The notes under the pieces were generated by a model. It was not told the DNA's origin, ran no database searches, and worked only from the letters and a program-made list of their open reading frames with translations. A stretch of DNA of 64,000 nucleotides from positions 124,001 through 188,000 of the forward strand of contig NZ_JAQITD010000001.1 of assembly GCF_028618555.1 (NCBI RefSeq), given 5' to 3'. Positions within the stretch are counted from its first letter, which is position 1. Each line of letters starts with the position of its first letter. This DNA comes from Bartonella sp. CM31XJBT (GTDB lineage: Bacteria; Pseudomonadota; Alphaproteobacteria; Rhizobiales; Rhizobiaceae). Shown piece by piece: positions 31,731 to 39,604 of the stretch. A program made the position numbers and the translations under genes.

Positions 31731-31739
31731 TGTGCATAA
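31731..31739 (-). promoter_or_regulatory. DnaA box (perfect, reverse strand)
   Basis: TGTGCATAA on this strand reads TTATGCACA on the other, a perfect match to TTATNCACA. A weaker box, ATATACACA, is at 31789-31797. Confidence 0.65.
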
Positions 31740-31801
31740 AAAAGGAGAATTTTTCCTAAATTTTAGTTTTATAAAAAACGGTGAAGATATATACACATAT
31801 C

Positions 31802-31816
31802 TTAACAAGGAGTTAA
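31802..31816. promoter_or_regulatory. CtrA-type binding site overlapping the ppsR ribosome site
   Basis: TTAACAAGGAGTTAA fits the CtrA consensus TTAA-N7-TTAA exactly. Its centre contains the AAGGAG of ppsR. In AT-rich DNA such matches arise by chance, but the place at an origin recalls the CtrA sites of the Caulobacter origin. Confidence 0.4.
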
Positions 31817-31823
31817 AATTTTT

Positions 31824-32663
31824 GTGACAAAAGAAAAAAAATTCTTTCATTTACACATGCTTTCTGATGCAACGGGAGAAACATTAATCTCTGTTGGAAG
31901 AGCTGTAGCATCGCAATATGCAATGAGTCAGGCAACAGAGCATATCTATCCTATGATTCGTAATAGAATACAGTTACAAAAAGCTCTTGATGAAATACAA
32001 CAAGAACCAGGTATTGTTCTTTACACAATGATTGATGAAGAATTTAAACTTCTCCTTCAAAAAATGTGTAAAAAAATAAAAGTTCCCTGTATTGATATAT
32101 TACATCCTGTTTTAAATGCTTTTCAGTCTTACCTTGGAATGCCAACACATTTACGTGCGAGCGCACAACATGATCTTAATGCGGATTATTTTCGCCGTAT
32201 TGAGGCACTGGATTTTACAATAGAGCATGATGATGGACAGTCTTCCAGTAGCTTATCCGAAGCAGATGTGATTCTTGTGGGAATTTCAAGAACCTCTAAA
32301 ACGCCAACAAGTATCTATTTAGCAAATCGCGGAATAAAAACGGCTAATATTCCTCTTATTCCTAATATTGATTTGCCAGAATCCCTTTTAGAGGCAAAAA
32401 ATTCTTTAATTATTGGTTTAATTGCTTCAGCTGAAAGAATCTCACATATCCGCCAAAATCGAGATTTGGGAGAAAGTTTTGCTCTTGATAATTATACAAA
32501 TCGTATCAACATAGCTGAAGAATTAATCTATGCAAAACGCATTTGCGAACGTTTTGGTTGGCCTATTATTGATGTCACAAGACGTTCTATTGAAGAAACT
32601 GCTGCTGCAATATTTGAACTGTTATCACGATTTCGTGAAGGAAATGAGAGAAAATTCTCATGA
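31824..32663 (+). CDS. ppsR: Pyruvate, phosphate dikinase regulatory protein (DUF299 kinase/phosphorylase)
   Basis: A 279-residue member of the DUF299 family, with the P-loop G-I-S-R-T-S-K-T-P-T-S near residue 153 and the N-terminal motif H-L-H-M-L-S-D-A-T-G-E-T. The family adds and removes phosphate on pyruvate phosphate dikinase or PEP synthase, controlling pyruvate-PEP flux. The start is a GTG with AAGGAG 11 bases ahead. It is the first gene right of the inferred origin and leads a tightly packed set in which ppsR, maf, aroE and coaE overlap by a few bases. Confidence 0.92.
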   Translation: MTKEKKFFHLHMLSDATGETLISVGRAVASQYAMSQATEHIYPMIRNRIQLQKALDEIQQEPGIVLYTMIDEEFKLLLQKMCKKIKVPCIDILHPVLNAFQSYLGMPTHLRASAQHDLNADYFRRIEALDFTIEHDDGQSSSSLSEADVILVGISRTSKTPTSIYLANRGIKTANIPLIPNIDLPESLLEAKNSLIIGLIASAERISHIRQNRDLGESFALDNYTNRINIAEELIYAKRICERFGWPIIDVTRRSIEETAAAIFELLSRFREGNERKFS

Positions 32664-33256
32664 ACGCAGATACGTTAATATTAGCATCTCTTAGTTTTTA
32701 TCGTGCAAAATTATTAAAAAAAGCAGGCTTAAATTTTTCCATTGAAGGAACTTCTTTTGATGAAAGAGAAGTAGAAAAAAAAGCAAAAGAAAAAACACCT
32801 AAAGAACTCTGTTGTTTTCTCGCGAGTGCAAAAGCAAAAAATGTTTCAGACCGTTTTCCTGATGCTTTCGTTATTGGTTGTGATCAAGTTCTTGATTTTG
32901 AAGGTCAAGTTTTTCACAAAGCAACAAATATTAAAGAAGCACATCAACGTTTATGTGAATTATCAGGAAAAACCCATTCTCTTCATAGTGCGGTAGCTTT
33001 ATTTAAAAATGGTCAAAAAATTTGGGTTGAAGCTTTTAGTGCACATATGTCCGTCCGTTTACTCTCATCAGAATTTATTGAACGTTATTTAGCACGCGTA
33101 GGAAAAGATGTTTTAAACAGCGTGGGAGTATATCAAATTGAAGGAGAAGGAATTCATCTCTTTGAAAAAATTGAAGGAGATTTTTTTACCATTGTTGGTT
33201 TACCTTTACTGCCTCTACTCATAAAACTGCGTCACTTAGGAATTATTGATGGTTGA
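32660..33256 (+). CDS. maf: Maf-family nucleoside triphosphate pyrophosphatase
   Basis: A 198-residue Maf-like protein. The N-terminal substrate loop is [13 protein letters not shown], followed by S-F-D-E-R-E and the D-Q-V-L acidic motif near residue 75, with K in the S-G-K-T-H loop. Members hydrolyse non-canonical or modified nucleotides and can affect septation. The first S-x-R motif (S-F-Y-R) departs slightly from the common S-P-R-R. The start overlaps the ppsR stop (ATGA). The exact substrate is not predictable here. Confidence 0.88.
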   Translation: MNADTLILASLSFYRAKLLKKAGLNFSIEGTSFDEREVEKKAKEKTPKELCCFLASAKAKNVSDRFPDAFVIGCDQVLDFEGQVFHKATNIKEAHQRLCELSGKTHSLHSAVALFKNGQKIWVEAFSAHMSVRLLSSEFIERYLARVGKDVLNSVGVYQIEGEGIHLFEKIEGDFFTIVGLPLLPLLIKLRHLGIIDG

Positions 33257-34121
33257 CTTAACAATAAAAAAAACAAATTATCCGCGTGCTTTTGTTGTTG
33301 GTTCTCCAATTCATCATTCAAAATCGCCAAAAATTCACAATTTTTGGCTTAAACAATATGGTTTACAAGGAGAATATATTGCACAAGAAGTAACATCTGA
33401 AGAATTCAGTCATTTTATTGCGTCTTTACAAAAAATAGGCTTTTGTGGAGGAAATGTTACTTTACCTTATAAACAGGAAGCTTTTCGTTTAGCAGATTAT
33501 AAAGATGAGAGAGCAACAATGATTGGTGCTGTTAATACACTTTGGTATGAAGGAGATAAGCTTTGTGCCACGAATAGTGATGCCTATGGTTTTAGCGCTA
33601 ATCTTGATGATTTTGCATCTGATTGGGGAGGGGAAACAGCTCTTGTTTTTGGAGCAGGTGGTGCCGCACGCGCTATCATATATGCCTTAAAAAAACGCGG
33701 ATTTGAACAGATTTATTTGATTAACCGTACAAAACAACGCGCTGATAATTTAGCTCAGCATTTTGGAAAAATCATTAAAGTTTACGATTGGCATAAAATC
33801 CATGAAATACTTCATCAAGCTGATTTGATTGTTAATACAACCTCTATTGGTATAAAAAATCCAGAAGAAAAAAGTGATTCTTTTTTTTGCGATTTTCATA
33901 AAGCAAAAAAAACGGCGTTAGTAACAGATATTATTTATACACCATTGATAACTCCTTTTTTACAACAGGCAAAGGCTTGTGATCTCAAGACGGTTGATGG
34001 ACTTGGGATGCTTCTACATCAGGCTGTTATAGGGTTTGAACAGTGGTTTGGAATAAGACCACAGGTAACAAAAGCTTTACGGACAGCTATTTTAGAGGAT
34101 ATGAGTAAAAAAAGAGAATGA
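33249..34121 (+). CDS. aroE: Shikimate dehydrogenase
   Basis: A 290-residue NADP-dependent dehydrogenase. The shikimate site has S-K-S-P-K-I-H-N near residue 24 and N-V-T-L-P-Y-K with the catalytic lysine near residue 73. The nucleotide site is G-A-G-G-A-A-R-A-I, followed by N-R-T-K. The C-terminal motif is [10 protein letters not shown]. It reduces 3-dehydroshikimate in aromatic biosynthesis. The reading frame also has a TTG one codon earlier; the ATG at 33249, inside the maf end, is preferred. Confidence 0.95.
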   Translation: MVDLTIKKTNYPRAFVVGSPIHHSKSPKIHNFWLKQYGLQGEYIAQEVTSEEFSHFIASLQKIGFCGGNVTLPYKQEAFRLADYKDERATMIGAVNTLWYEGDKLCATNSDAYGFSANLDDFASDWGGETALVFGAGGAARAIIYALKKRGFEQIYLINRTKQRADNLAQHFGKIIKVYDWHKIHEILHQADLIVNTTSIGIKNPEEKSDSFFCDFHKAKKTALVTDIIYTPLITPFLQQAKACDLKTVDGLGMLLHQAVIGFEQWFGIRPQVTKALRTAILEDMSKKRE

Positions 34122-34702
34122 AGATCATAGGATTAACGGGATCAATTGCTATGGGAAAATCAACAGTTGCTGATTTTTTCAAGCAAGCGGGTATTTCTGT
34201 TTTTAGTGCTGATGAAGCAGTAAAACAGCTTTATAAAAGTGAGCCAGCTTTGTCATTCATAGAGCGTATTTTTCCTGGTGTTGTTGAAAACGGTGAAGTT
34301 AACCGTTTGAAACTTTCTGAAATTTTGATTGATGATAAAGAAAAATTACAAACATTAGAAAAAATAATTCATCCTTTAGTGCAAGAAAAAGAAAGGGAAT
34401 TTATTGATATAGCGCGTGAACAAGGGAAAAAATTCGTTATTCTTGATATTCCACTTTTGTTTGAAAAAAATGGTGAAAGTCGTGTGGATAGCGTTATTGT
34501 TGTTTCTGCTCCACCAGAAATACAAAAAGAACGTGTCATGATTCGCCAAGGTATGAATGAGAAAAAATTTGCCTTTATCAATGCTCAACAAATGCCAGAT
34601 GAAAAAAAACGAGAACGTGCTGATTTTATTATTGATACAGGGAAAGATTTAGAGAATACACGTCAACAGGTTTTTGATGTAATAAAAAAACTAAAGAATT
34701 GA
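34118..34702 (+). CDS. coaE: Dephospho-CoA kinase
   Basis: A 194-residue P-loop kinase with G-S-I-A-M-G-K-S-T at residues 7-15, the D-E-A-V substrate motif and L-D-I-P-L-L-F-E near residue 108. It performs the last step of CoA synthesis. Its ATG overlaps the aroE stop (ATGA). Confidence 0.95.
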   Translation: MKIIGLTGSIAMGKSTVADFFKQAGISVFSADEAVKQLYKSEPALSFIERIFPGVVENGEVNRLKLSEILIDDKEKLQTLEKIIHPLVQEKEREFIDIAREQGKKFVILDIPLLFEKNGESRVDSVIVVSAPPEIQKERVMIRQGMNEKKFAFINAQQMPDEKKRERADFIIDTGKDLENTRQQVFDVIKKLKN

Positions 34703-34706
34703 AGTT

Positions 34707-35414
34707 ATGCGGGAAATTATTTTTGATACAGAAACAACAGGTTTAGATAAAGAAAAAGATCGCATAATCGAAATTGGTTGTGTAGAAATGGTTGATCGTT
34801 ATCTTACGGGGCGCCAATTTCATGTTTATTTAAACCCTGAAGGCGTTATTATTCCTGATGAAGTTGTAGCAATTCACGGATTAACCAATGAACGCCTAAA
34901 AAACGAGAAAAGTTTTAGTGATATTGTTGATGAGTTTTTAGAATTTATCAAAGACGCGACAATGATTGCGCATAATGCGAGTTTTGATATTGGTTTTATT
35001 AATGCAGAATTAAAACGTGTCAACAAACCGCTTATCAGTGTTGATAATATTCTTGATACACTGGCTATGGCGCGGCGTAAATTTCCTATGGGTCCTAATT
35101 CTCTTGATATTTTATGCAAACGTTTTGGAATTGATAACAGCCATCGTGTTCTTCATGGTGCTTTGCTTGATGCAGAGATTCTAGCCGATGTTTATATTGA
35201 GCTTATCGGTGGAAAACAAGGTGTATTGGGTTTTGATAACAGAAGGGGTGTTGATGAACATATCCAGAATGATAAAGATACATCTTATGCCGTTAAAATT
35301 CGCCCACAGGCTTTACCTTCAAGATTGAGTACGCAAGAAAAAAAGTTACATGCTGATTTTATCTACAAAATGGGTGAAAAAGCTCTGTGGAATAATTTCA
35401 AAATTCATGAATAA
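34707..35414 (+). CDS. dnaQ: DNA polymerase III epsilon subunit (proofreading exonuclease)
   Basis: A 235-residue DEDDh exonuclease with all motifs intact: F-D-T-E-T-T-G-L-D near residue 6, H-N-A-S-F-D-I-G-F near 97 and H-G-A-L-L-D-A-E near 148. It edits errors of the replicative polymerase. It follows coaE by 4 bp and ends the ppsR-maf-aroE-coaE-dnaQ cluster, a conserved origin-proximal set in this order. The intact D-x-E contrasts with the altered motif in polA nearby. Confidence 0.96.
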   Translation: MREIIFDTETTGLDKEKDRIIEIGCVEMVDRYLTGRQFHVYLNPEGVIIPDEVVAIHGLTNERLKNEKSFSDIVDEFLEFIKDATMIAHNASFDIGFINAELKRVNKPLISVDNILDTLAMARRKFPMGPNSLDILCKRFGIDNSHRVLHGALLDAEILADVYIELIGGKQGVLGFDNRRGVDEHIQNDKDTSYAVKIRPQALPSRLSTQEKKLHADFIYKMGEKALWNNFKIHE

Positions 35415-35466
35415 CATCATCTTTTCTCTAAAAAAGTCACGATTGAAATTAAAGAATATCGATGTC

Positions 35467-35508
35467 AAAAAAAACGGTCGTTGTGGGGAGGGGAACACCA
35501 CAACGACC
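35467..35508 (-). terminator. Strong intrinsic terminator for a leftward transcript, with a CU-rich loop
   Basis: GGTCGTTGTGG and CCACAACGACC form a perfect 11-bp stem around an 11-base loop. Read leftward, the stem is followed by G and eight T. On the other strand there is no T-run, so it does not end dnaQ. No protein gene runs leftward here, so the transcript that ends here should be a small RNA. The leftward loop, TGTTCCCCTCC, is complementary to a Shine-Dalgarno sequence. Confidence 0.7.
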
Positions 35509-35540
35509 CTGTCGCTACATCGTACCTCAGCTATCATAGG
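35467..35540 (-). ncRNA. Candidate small RNA with anti-Shine-Dalgarno loop (5' end unknown)
   Basis: The 3' end is fixed by the terminator at 35467-35508. The 5' end is uncertain; a weak -10-like TATGAT on the minus strand at 35533-35538 would give about 60 to 70 nt. The CU-rich loop recalls the alphaproteobacterial sRNAs with CCUCCUCCC loops, but no family match is proven. Confidence 0.35.
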
Positions 35541-35549
35541 AGGAGCAAA

Positions 35550-35603
35550 ATGAAAGCTATTAATCCTGTAACAGCAAAGAAAAGCTCTAGGTACTTAATA
35601 TAA
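35550..35603 (+). CDS. 17-codon small ORF with a near-ideal ribosome site
   Basis: ATG at 35550 follows ATAGGAGGAGC, one of the best Shine-Dalgarno matches in the window. The peptide is M-K-A-I-N-P-V-T-A-K-K-S-S-R-Y-L-I. It is basic and has no signal. It lies between dnaQ and polA and partly faces the leftward terminator hairpin. It may be a leader peptide or a small protein; whether it is translated is inference. Confidence 0.35.
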   Translation: MKAINPVTAKKSSRYLI

Positions 35604-35713
35604 AGTGCAACGACTTCATGTCTTATGAAAAGAAAAAATGGCTTTTTAGAGGCAAAGTGAAAAAATATATAAGGACAAATTGTTTTTTTAGCTGAAATGG
35701 AGAAAAAATTGTA

Positions 35714-38623
35714 ATGAAAGCAACAGATCATCTTTTTTTGGTTGACGGATCAGGCTATGTTTTTCGTGCTTATTATGCTTTGCCGCCTTTAAAACGTAAA
35801 AAGGATGGACTTCCTGTAGGAGCAGTAGCTGGTTTTTGCAATATGTTATGGAAATTACTATGTGATGCTCGTAATACAGCTACGGGTGTTGTTCCAACAC
35901 ATTTTGCTGTTATTTTTGATTATTCATCTGATACTTTTCGGAAACAAATTTATCCTGAATATAAAGCGAATCGCGCTGAACCTCCTGAAGATCTAATTCC
36001 TCAATTCGCGCTAATACGCCAAGCAACGAAGGCTTTTAATTTGCCTTGTATTGAAAAGGAAGGCTTTGAAGCGGATGATTTAATTGCTACCTATGCAAAA
36101 TTTGCAACAAAGGTTGGGGCAAAAACAACCATTATTTCTTCTGATAAGGATCTTATGCAACTCGTAAATACGCATGTATCTTTGTATGATGGAATGAAAG
36201 ATAAGCATATAGGTATCTCAGAAGTTATAGAAAAATGGGGTGTTGCGCCTGAAAAAATGATTGATTTACAAGCATTAATTGGAGATTCAACAGATAATGT
36301 ACCGGGTATTCCAGGCATTGGTCCAAAAACTGCAGCTCAGTTATTAAATGAATTTGGTTCTCTTGATCTTTTATTGCAACGCGTAACAGAAATTAAACAA
36401 ACAAAACGGCGTGAAAACATTCAAGCTTATAGAGAACAAGTTAAAATGTCTCGTGAACTTGTCAGGCTTAAAACAGATGTTCCTATAGATAATGATTTAG
36501 ATGATTTTGTTTTGGAGCCACAAGATGGTCCACGTTTAATTGCTTTTTTGAAAGCGATGGAGTTTTCAACATTAACGCGTCGCGTGGCAGAGGCAACGTC
36601 ATGCGATGCAGCTGTTATTGACGCACTTGATATAGATGTTGAATGGGAAAAACTAAGTCCCAGGCATGATTCTGAGATCAAGAATACTGAGCACGCATCT
36701 CTTCATAGTTTTTCTGAAAATTCTCCACAAGTTTTTGCACAAAAACGTAAAGATCAAGCGCTGACTCAAAAAATTACAAGAGCTGCTTATACAACAATTC
36801 TTGATGAGAAAATTTTAAAAGAGTGGTTATCACAAGCACAGGAGCAGGGTTTTTTCGCTTTTGATACTAAAACAACATCTCTTGATCCGATGCAAGCAAA
36901 GCTTGTTGGTTTTTCACTTGCATTACAGCCGGAAAAAGCAGCTTATATACCTCTTGAACATTTTGATGAAGGAGAAGAGGACCTTTTGAGGGGCGGGCGC
37001 ATTACCTCACAGATTGAGGCCCGAAAAGCTTTAGCACTTTTAAAACCGATATTAGAAGATTCAGCGGTGTTAAAAATTGGTCATAATATAAAATATGATT
37101 GGTTGGTGATGAAGCAATACGACATTATGATAAGCTCTTTTGACGACACCATGCTTTTATCATATGCTTTTGATGCTGGAACTTTAACCCATAATATGGA
37201 TGATTTGTCTGAACGTTGGCTTGAGCATAAACCAATTGCCTATAAAGATTTAACGCATAACGGAAAAAAAATTACTTCTTTTGCACAAGTAGATTTAAAA
37301 CAAGCAACCCTTTATGCGGCGGAAGATGCTGATATAAAGCTACGCCTTTGGCAAGTATTGAAACCACAACTTGTTGCTCGTGGGATGACAAAAATTTATG
37401 AGCGTCTTGATCGACCCCTTGTAAAAGTTCTTGCAAGAATGGAAGAACGGGGGATTCTTATTGATAGGCAGATTTTATTGCGTCTTTCTGGAGAGTTGGC
37501 ACAAGCTGCTTTGATTCTAGAAGAGGAAATTTATAAACAAGCTGATGAAAAGTTTAATATTGCTTCGCCAAAGCAATTAGGGGATATCCTTTTTGGCAAA
37601 ATGGGATTGCCTGGAGGCGCCAAAACTAAGGGTGGACAATGGTCAACTTCTGCACAGACTTTAGAAGAGTTGGCTGCTGAAGGTCATATTTTACCGCGTA
37701 AAATTATTGAGTGGCGTCAACTTGCAAAGCTAAAATCTACCTATACAGATGCCTTGCCTTCTTATATTTTTTCAAAAACAGGGCGAGTTCACACGAATTA
37801 TTCTTTGGCAATAACATCAACAGGTCGGTTATCATCATCAGAGCCAAATTTGCAAAATATTCCAGTGCGAACTGCTGAAGGACGTAAAATCCGAACAGCT
37901 TTTATTGCTCCCAAAGGACGTGTGTTACTTTCTGCTGATTATAGTCAAATTGAGTTGCGCATTCTTGCACATATTGCGGATATAAAAGCATTAAAAGAAG
38001 CTTTTGCTAAAGGGCATGATATTCACGCTATAACGGCATCACAAATGTTTGGTGTTGCGATAGAAGGAATGCATTCAGATATACGACGGCGTGCAAAAGC
38101 GATTAATTTTGGTATTATTTATGGTATTTCAGCTTTTGGATTAGCCAATCAATTGGGAATTTCACGCCAAGAAGCGGGTCGTTATATTCAACTGTATTTT
38201 GAAAGATTTCCAGGAATTAAAGATTATATGGAGAAGACCAAAATCTTTGCACGTGAAAATGGTTATGTAGAAACAATTTTTGGACGTCGTATCCATTATC
38301 CAGAAATAAAAGCAAAGAATGTAAAAATTCGTTCTCTTAATGAGCGGGCTGCTATCAATGCTCCAATTCAAGGTTCTGCGGCCGATATTATTCGCCGCGC
38401 TATGATACATATGGAAGATGCTTTAAAAGAAGAAAAACTATCAGCAAAAATGTTGCTGCAAGTGCATGATGAACTGATTTTTGAAGTACCAGAAGAAGAA
38501 AGTAAAAAAACCATGACTGTTGTTAAAAATGTTATGGAAAATGCTACAATACCGGTTCTATCTTTATCTGTACCGCTTGAAGTAAAAGTCATGACGGCTC
38601 AAAATTGGGATGAGGCACATTAA
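35714..38623 (+). CDS. polA: DNA polymerase I, with an altered proofreading motif
   Basis: A 969-residue family A polymerase with three domains. The 5'-3' exonuclease (residues 1 to about 290) is intact: D-G-S-G-Y-V-F-R, Y-K-A-N-R, D-S-T-D-N-V-P-G. The 3'-5' exonuclease (about 360-570) has F-D-T-K-T-T-S-L-D, with D384 present but K386 where the family has the metal-binding glutamate. D462 (N-I-K-Y-D) and Y534/D538 are kept. The polymerase domain has motif A (S-A-D-Y-S-Q-I-E-L-R), motif B (R-R-A-K-A-I-N-F-G-I-I-Y-G) and motif C (V-H-D-E-L). Repair and Okazaki processing should work; proofreading is likely impaired. It ends 5 bp from the end of the facing gene. Confidence 0.97.
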   Translation: MKATDHLFLVDGSGYVFRAYYALPPLKRKKDGLPVGAVAGFCNMLWKLLCDARNTATGVVPTHFAVIFDYSSDTFRKQIYPEYKANRAEPPEDLIPQFALIRQATKAFNLPCIEKEGFEADDLIATYAKFATKVGAKTTIISSDKDLMQLVNTHVSLYDGMKDKHIGISEVIEKWGVAPEKMIDLQALIGDSTDNVPGIPGIGPKTAAQLLNEFGSLDLLLQRVTEIKQTKRRENIQAYREQVKMSRELVRLKTDVPIDNDLDDFVLEPQDGPRLIAFLKAMEFSTLTRRVAEATSCDAAVIDALDIDVEWEKLSPRHDSEIKNTEHASLHSFSENSPQVFAQKRKDQALTQKITRAAYTTILDEKILKEWLSQAQEQGFFAFDTKTTSLDPMQAKLVGFSLALQPEKAAYIPLEHFDEGEEDLLRGGRITSQIEARKALALLKPILEDSAVLKIGHNIKYDWLVMKQYDIMISSFDDTMLLSYAFDAGTLTHNMDDLSERWLEHKPIAYKDLTHNGKKITSFAQVDLKQATLYAAEDADIKLRLWQVLKPQLVARGMTKIYERLDRPLVKVLARMEERGILIDRQILLRLSGELAQAALILEEEIYKQADEKFNIASPKQLGDILFGKMGLPGGAKTKGGQWSTSAQTLEELAAEGHILPRKIIEWRQLAKLKSTYTDALPSYIFSKTGRVHTNYSLAITSTGRLSSSEPNLQNIPVRTAEGRKIRTAFIAPKGRVLLSADYSQIELRILAHIADIKALKEAFAKGHDIHAITASQMFGVAIEGMHSDIRRRAKAINFGIIYGISAFGLANQLGISRQEAGRYIQLYFERFPGIKDYMEKTKIFARENGYVETIFGRRIHYPEIKAKNVKIRSLNERAAINAPIQGSAADIIRRAMIHMEDALKEEKLSAKMLLQVHDELIFEVPEEESKKTMTVVKNVMENATIPVLSLSVPLEVKVMTAQNWDEAH

Positions 38624-38628
38624 TTTTT

Positions 38629-39492
38629 TTATTTATTTTTAAGAATGTTGATTGCGTTAGAAAGATTAAGATAGGCTTTGATAGGCAAATGATCTGAAGC
38701 AATGCGTGCAAGCGGTGAAAGATGATTTTCAATACTTGTTACCAATTGGTGGGGAAAAGAAAAAACTCTATCAAGGGCTAAAAAAGGAAAGCGAGAGGGA
38801 AAGCTTGGTACAACTTCAAAAGTGCTATCAAAATAGGGAGAAAAATGATTTAAAGATGAGCCTTTTCCCATCCGCCATTCATTAAAATCTCCTATAAGGA
38901 GTGTAGGCATAAGGGGGCGTTTTTGGAAAATTTCAAGGAGCATTTTTGTTTGTTGTTTACGAGAGTAACGTAATAAGCCAAAATGAGCCGCAATAATACG
39001 AATAGGGCCTGCTTCCATTTCCAACTCTACAACTACAGCCCCACGTGGTTCAATACTAGGAAGAGTGACTTGTAAAGTATCACGTACATATCCCTTTCGC
39101 AAAAAAAGAGCATTCCCATGCCAACCATGGCCATGAGGTGACATAGTATTAAGAGGTACAGGAATCAAACCGGTTTCAGCTTTTAATAGCTGAAGATTAA
39201 TCAAACCAATGCGTTCCCCAAAACGTTTATCTGCTTCTTGAAGAGCAAGAATATCAACTTGTAATTCAGTAATAACACGGACAATTCTTGTAGGATTAAA
39301 AATTTTATCAACACCTACACATTTATGCACATTATAGGAAGCAACGGTCAGATCATAATTACTATTTTGATTGATGATGTTTGATTGATGATGAGAGCGG
39401 CTGTGAATTGCATTAAAAAGGGAGCTGTGGAGTTTTTGTTGGATAAAACCGGTAAACCAAGGGAATTTTTGCTTATAAGGTATTTTTGTCAT
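38629..39492 (-). CDS. Endonuclease/exonuclease/phosphatase (EEP) family hydrolase
   Basis: A 287-residue protein of the EEP superfamily. Motifs in order: S-Y-N-V-H-K-C near residue 53, the metal-binding glutamate in A-L-Q-E-A-D, the catalytic H in A-A-H-F-G-L, G-D-F-N-E-W and the final S-D-H-L-P. The superfamily includes nucleases, sphingomyelinases and inositol phosphatases, and the substrate cannot be assigned. No signal peptide is clear; the N-terminus is basic. It converges with polA at a 5-bp spacing. Confidence 0.85.
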   Translation of the reverse strand: MTKIPYKQKFPWFTGFIQQKLHSSLFNAIHSRSHHQSNIINQNSNYDLTVASYNVHKCVGVDKIFNPTRIVRVITELQVDILALQEADKRFGERIGLINLQLLKAETGLIPVPLNTMSPHGHGWHGNALFLRKGYVRDTLQVTLPSIEPRGAVVVELEMEAGPIRIIAAHFGLLRYSRKQQTKMLLEIFQKRPLMPTLLIGDFNEWRMGKGSSLNHFSPYFDSTFEVVPSFPSRFPFLALDRVFSFPHQLVTSIENHLSPLARIASDHLPIKAYLNLSNAINILKNK

Positions 39493-39540
39493 TTTACGAA
39501 AAGAATAGTCCCTAAGAGGCCAAGGGTAAAGACTTACACT

Positions 39541-39583
39541 AAAAACAAAAGAACCTTGTCTCTTTTAGAAACAAGGTTCTTTA
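39541..39583 (-). terminator. Intrinsic terminator of the Bax-inhibitor-1 gene
   Basis: AAAGAACCTTGT (39548-39559) pairs with ACAAGGTTCTTT (39571-39582). Read leftward, the stem is followed by TTTTGTTTTT. It begins 22 bp after the stop of the gene at 39605. Confidence 0.75.
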
Positions 39584-39604
39584 ATTAAGTTATGATTTTT
39601 GCAA

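Larger units (their letters stand above)
31275..31823. other. Probable chromosomal replication origin (oriC)
   Basis: This 549-bp gap lies between leftward rho and rightward ppsR, the gene pair that flanks the origin in many Alphaproteobacteria. It holds perfect DnaA boxes TTATCCACA (31627-31635) and TTATGCACA (31731-31739, minus strand). Single-mismatch boxes lie at 31602-31610 (minus), 31615-31623 and 31789-31797. An AT-rich direct repeat AAATTTATATTA occurs at 31541-31552 and 31555-31566 and resembles an unwinding element. A CtrA-type site is at 31802-31816. parABS is within 8 kb. Gene direction and base skew change sign across the gap. The function is inferred from these signs together. 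Confidence 0.8.
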
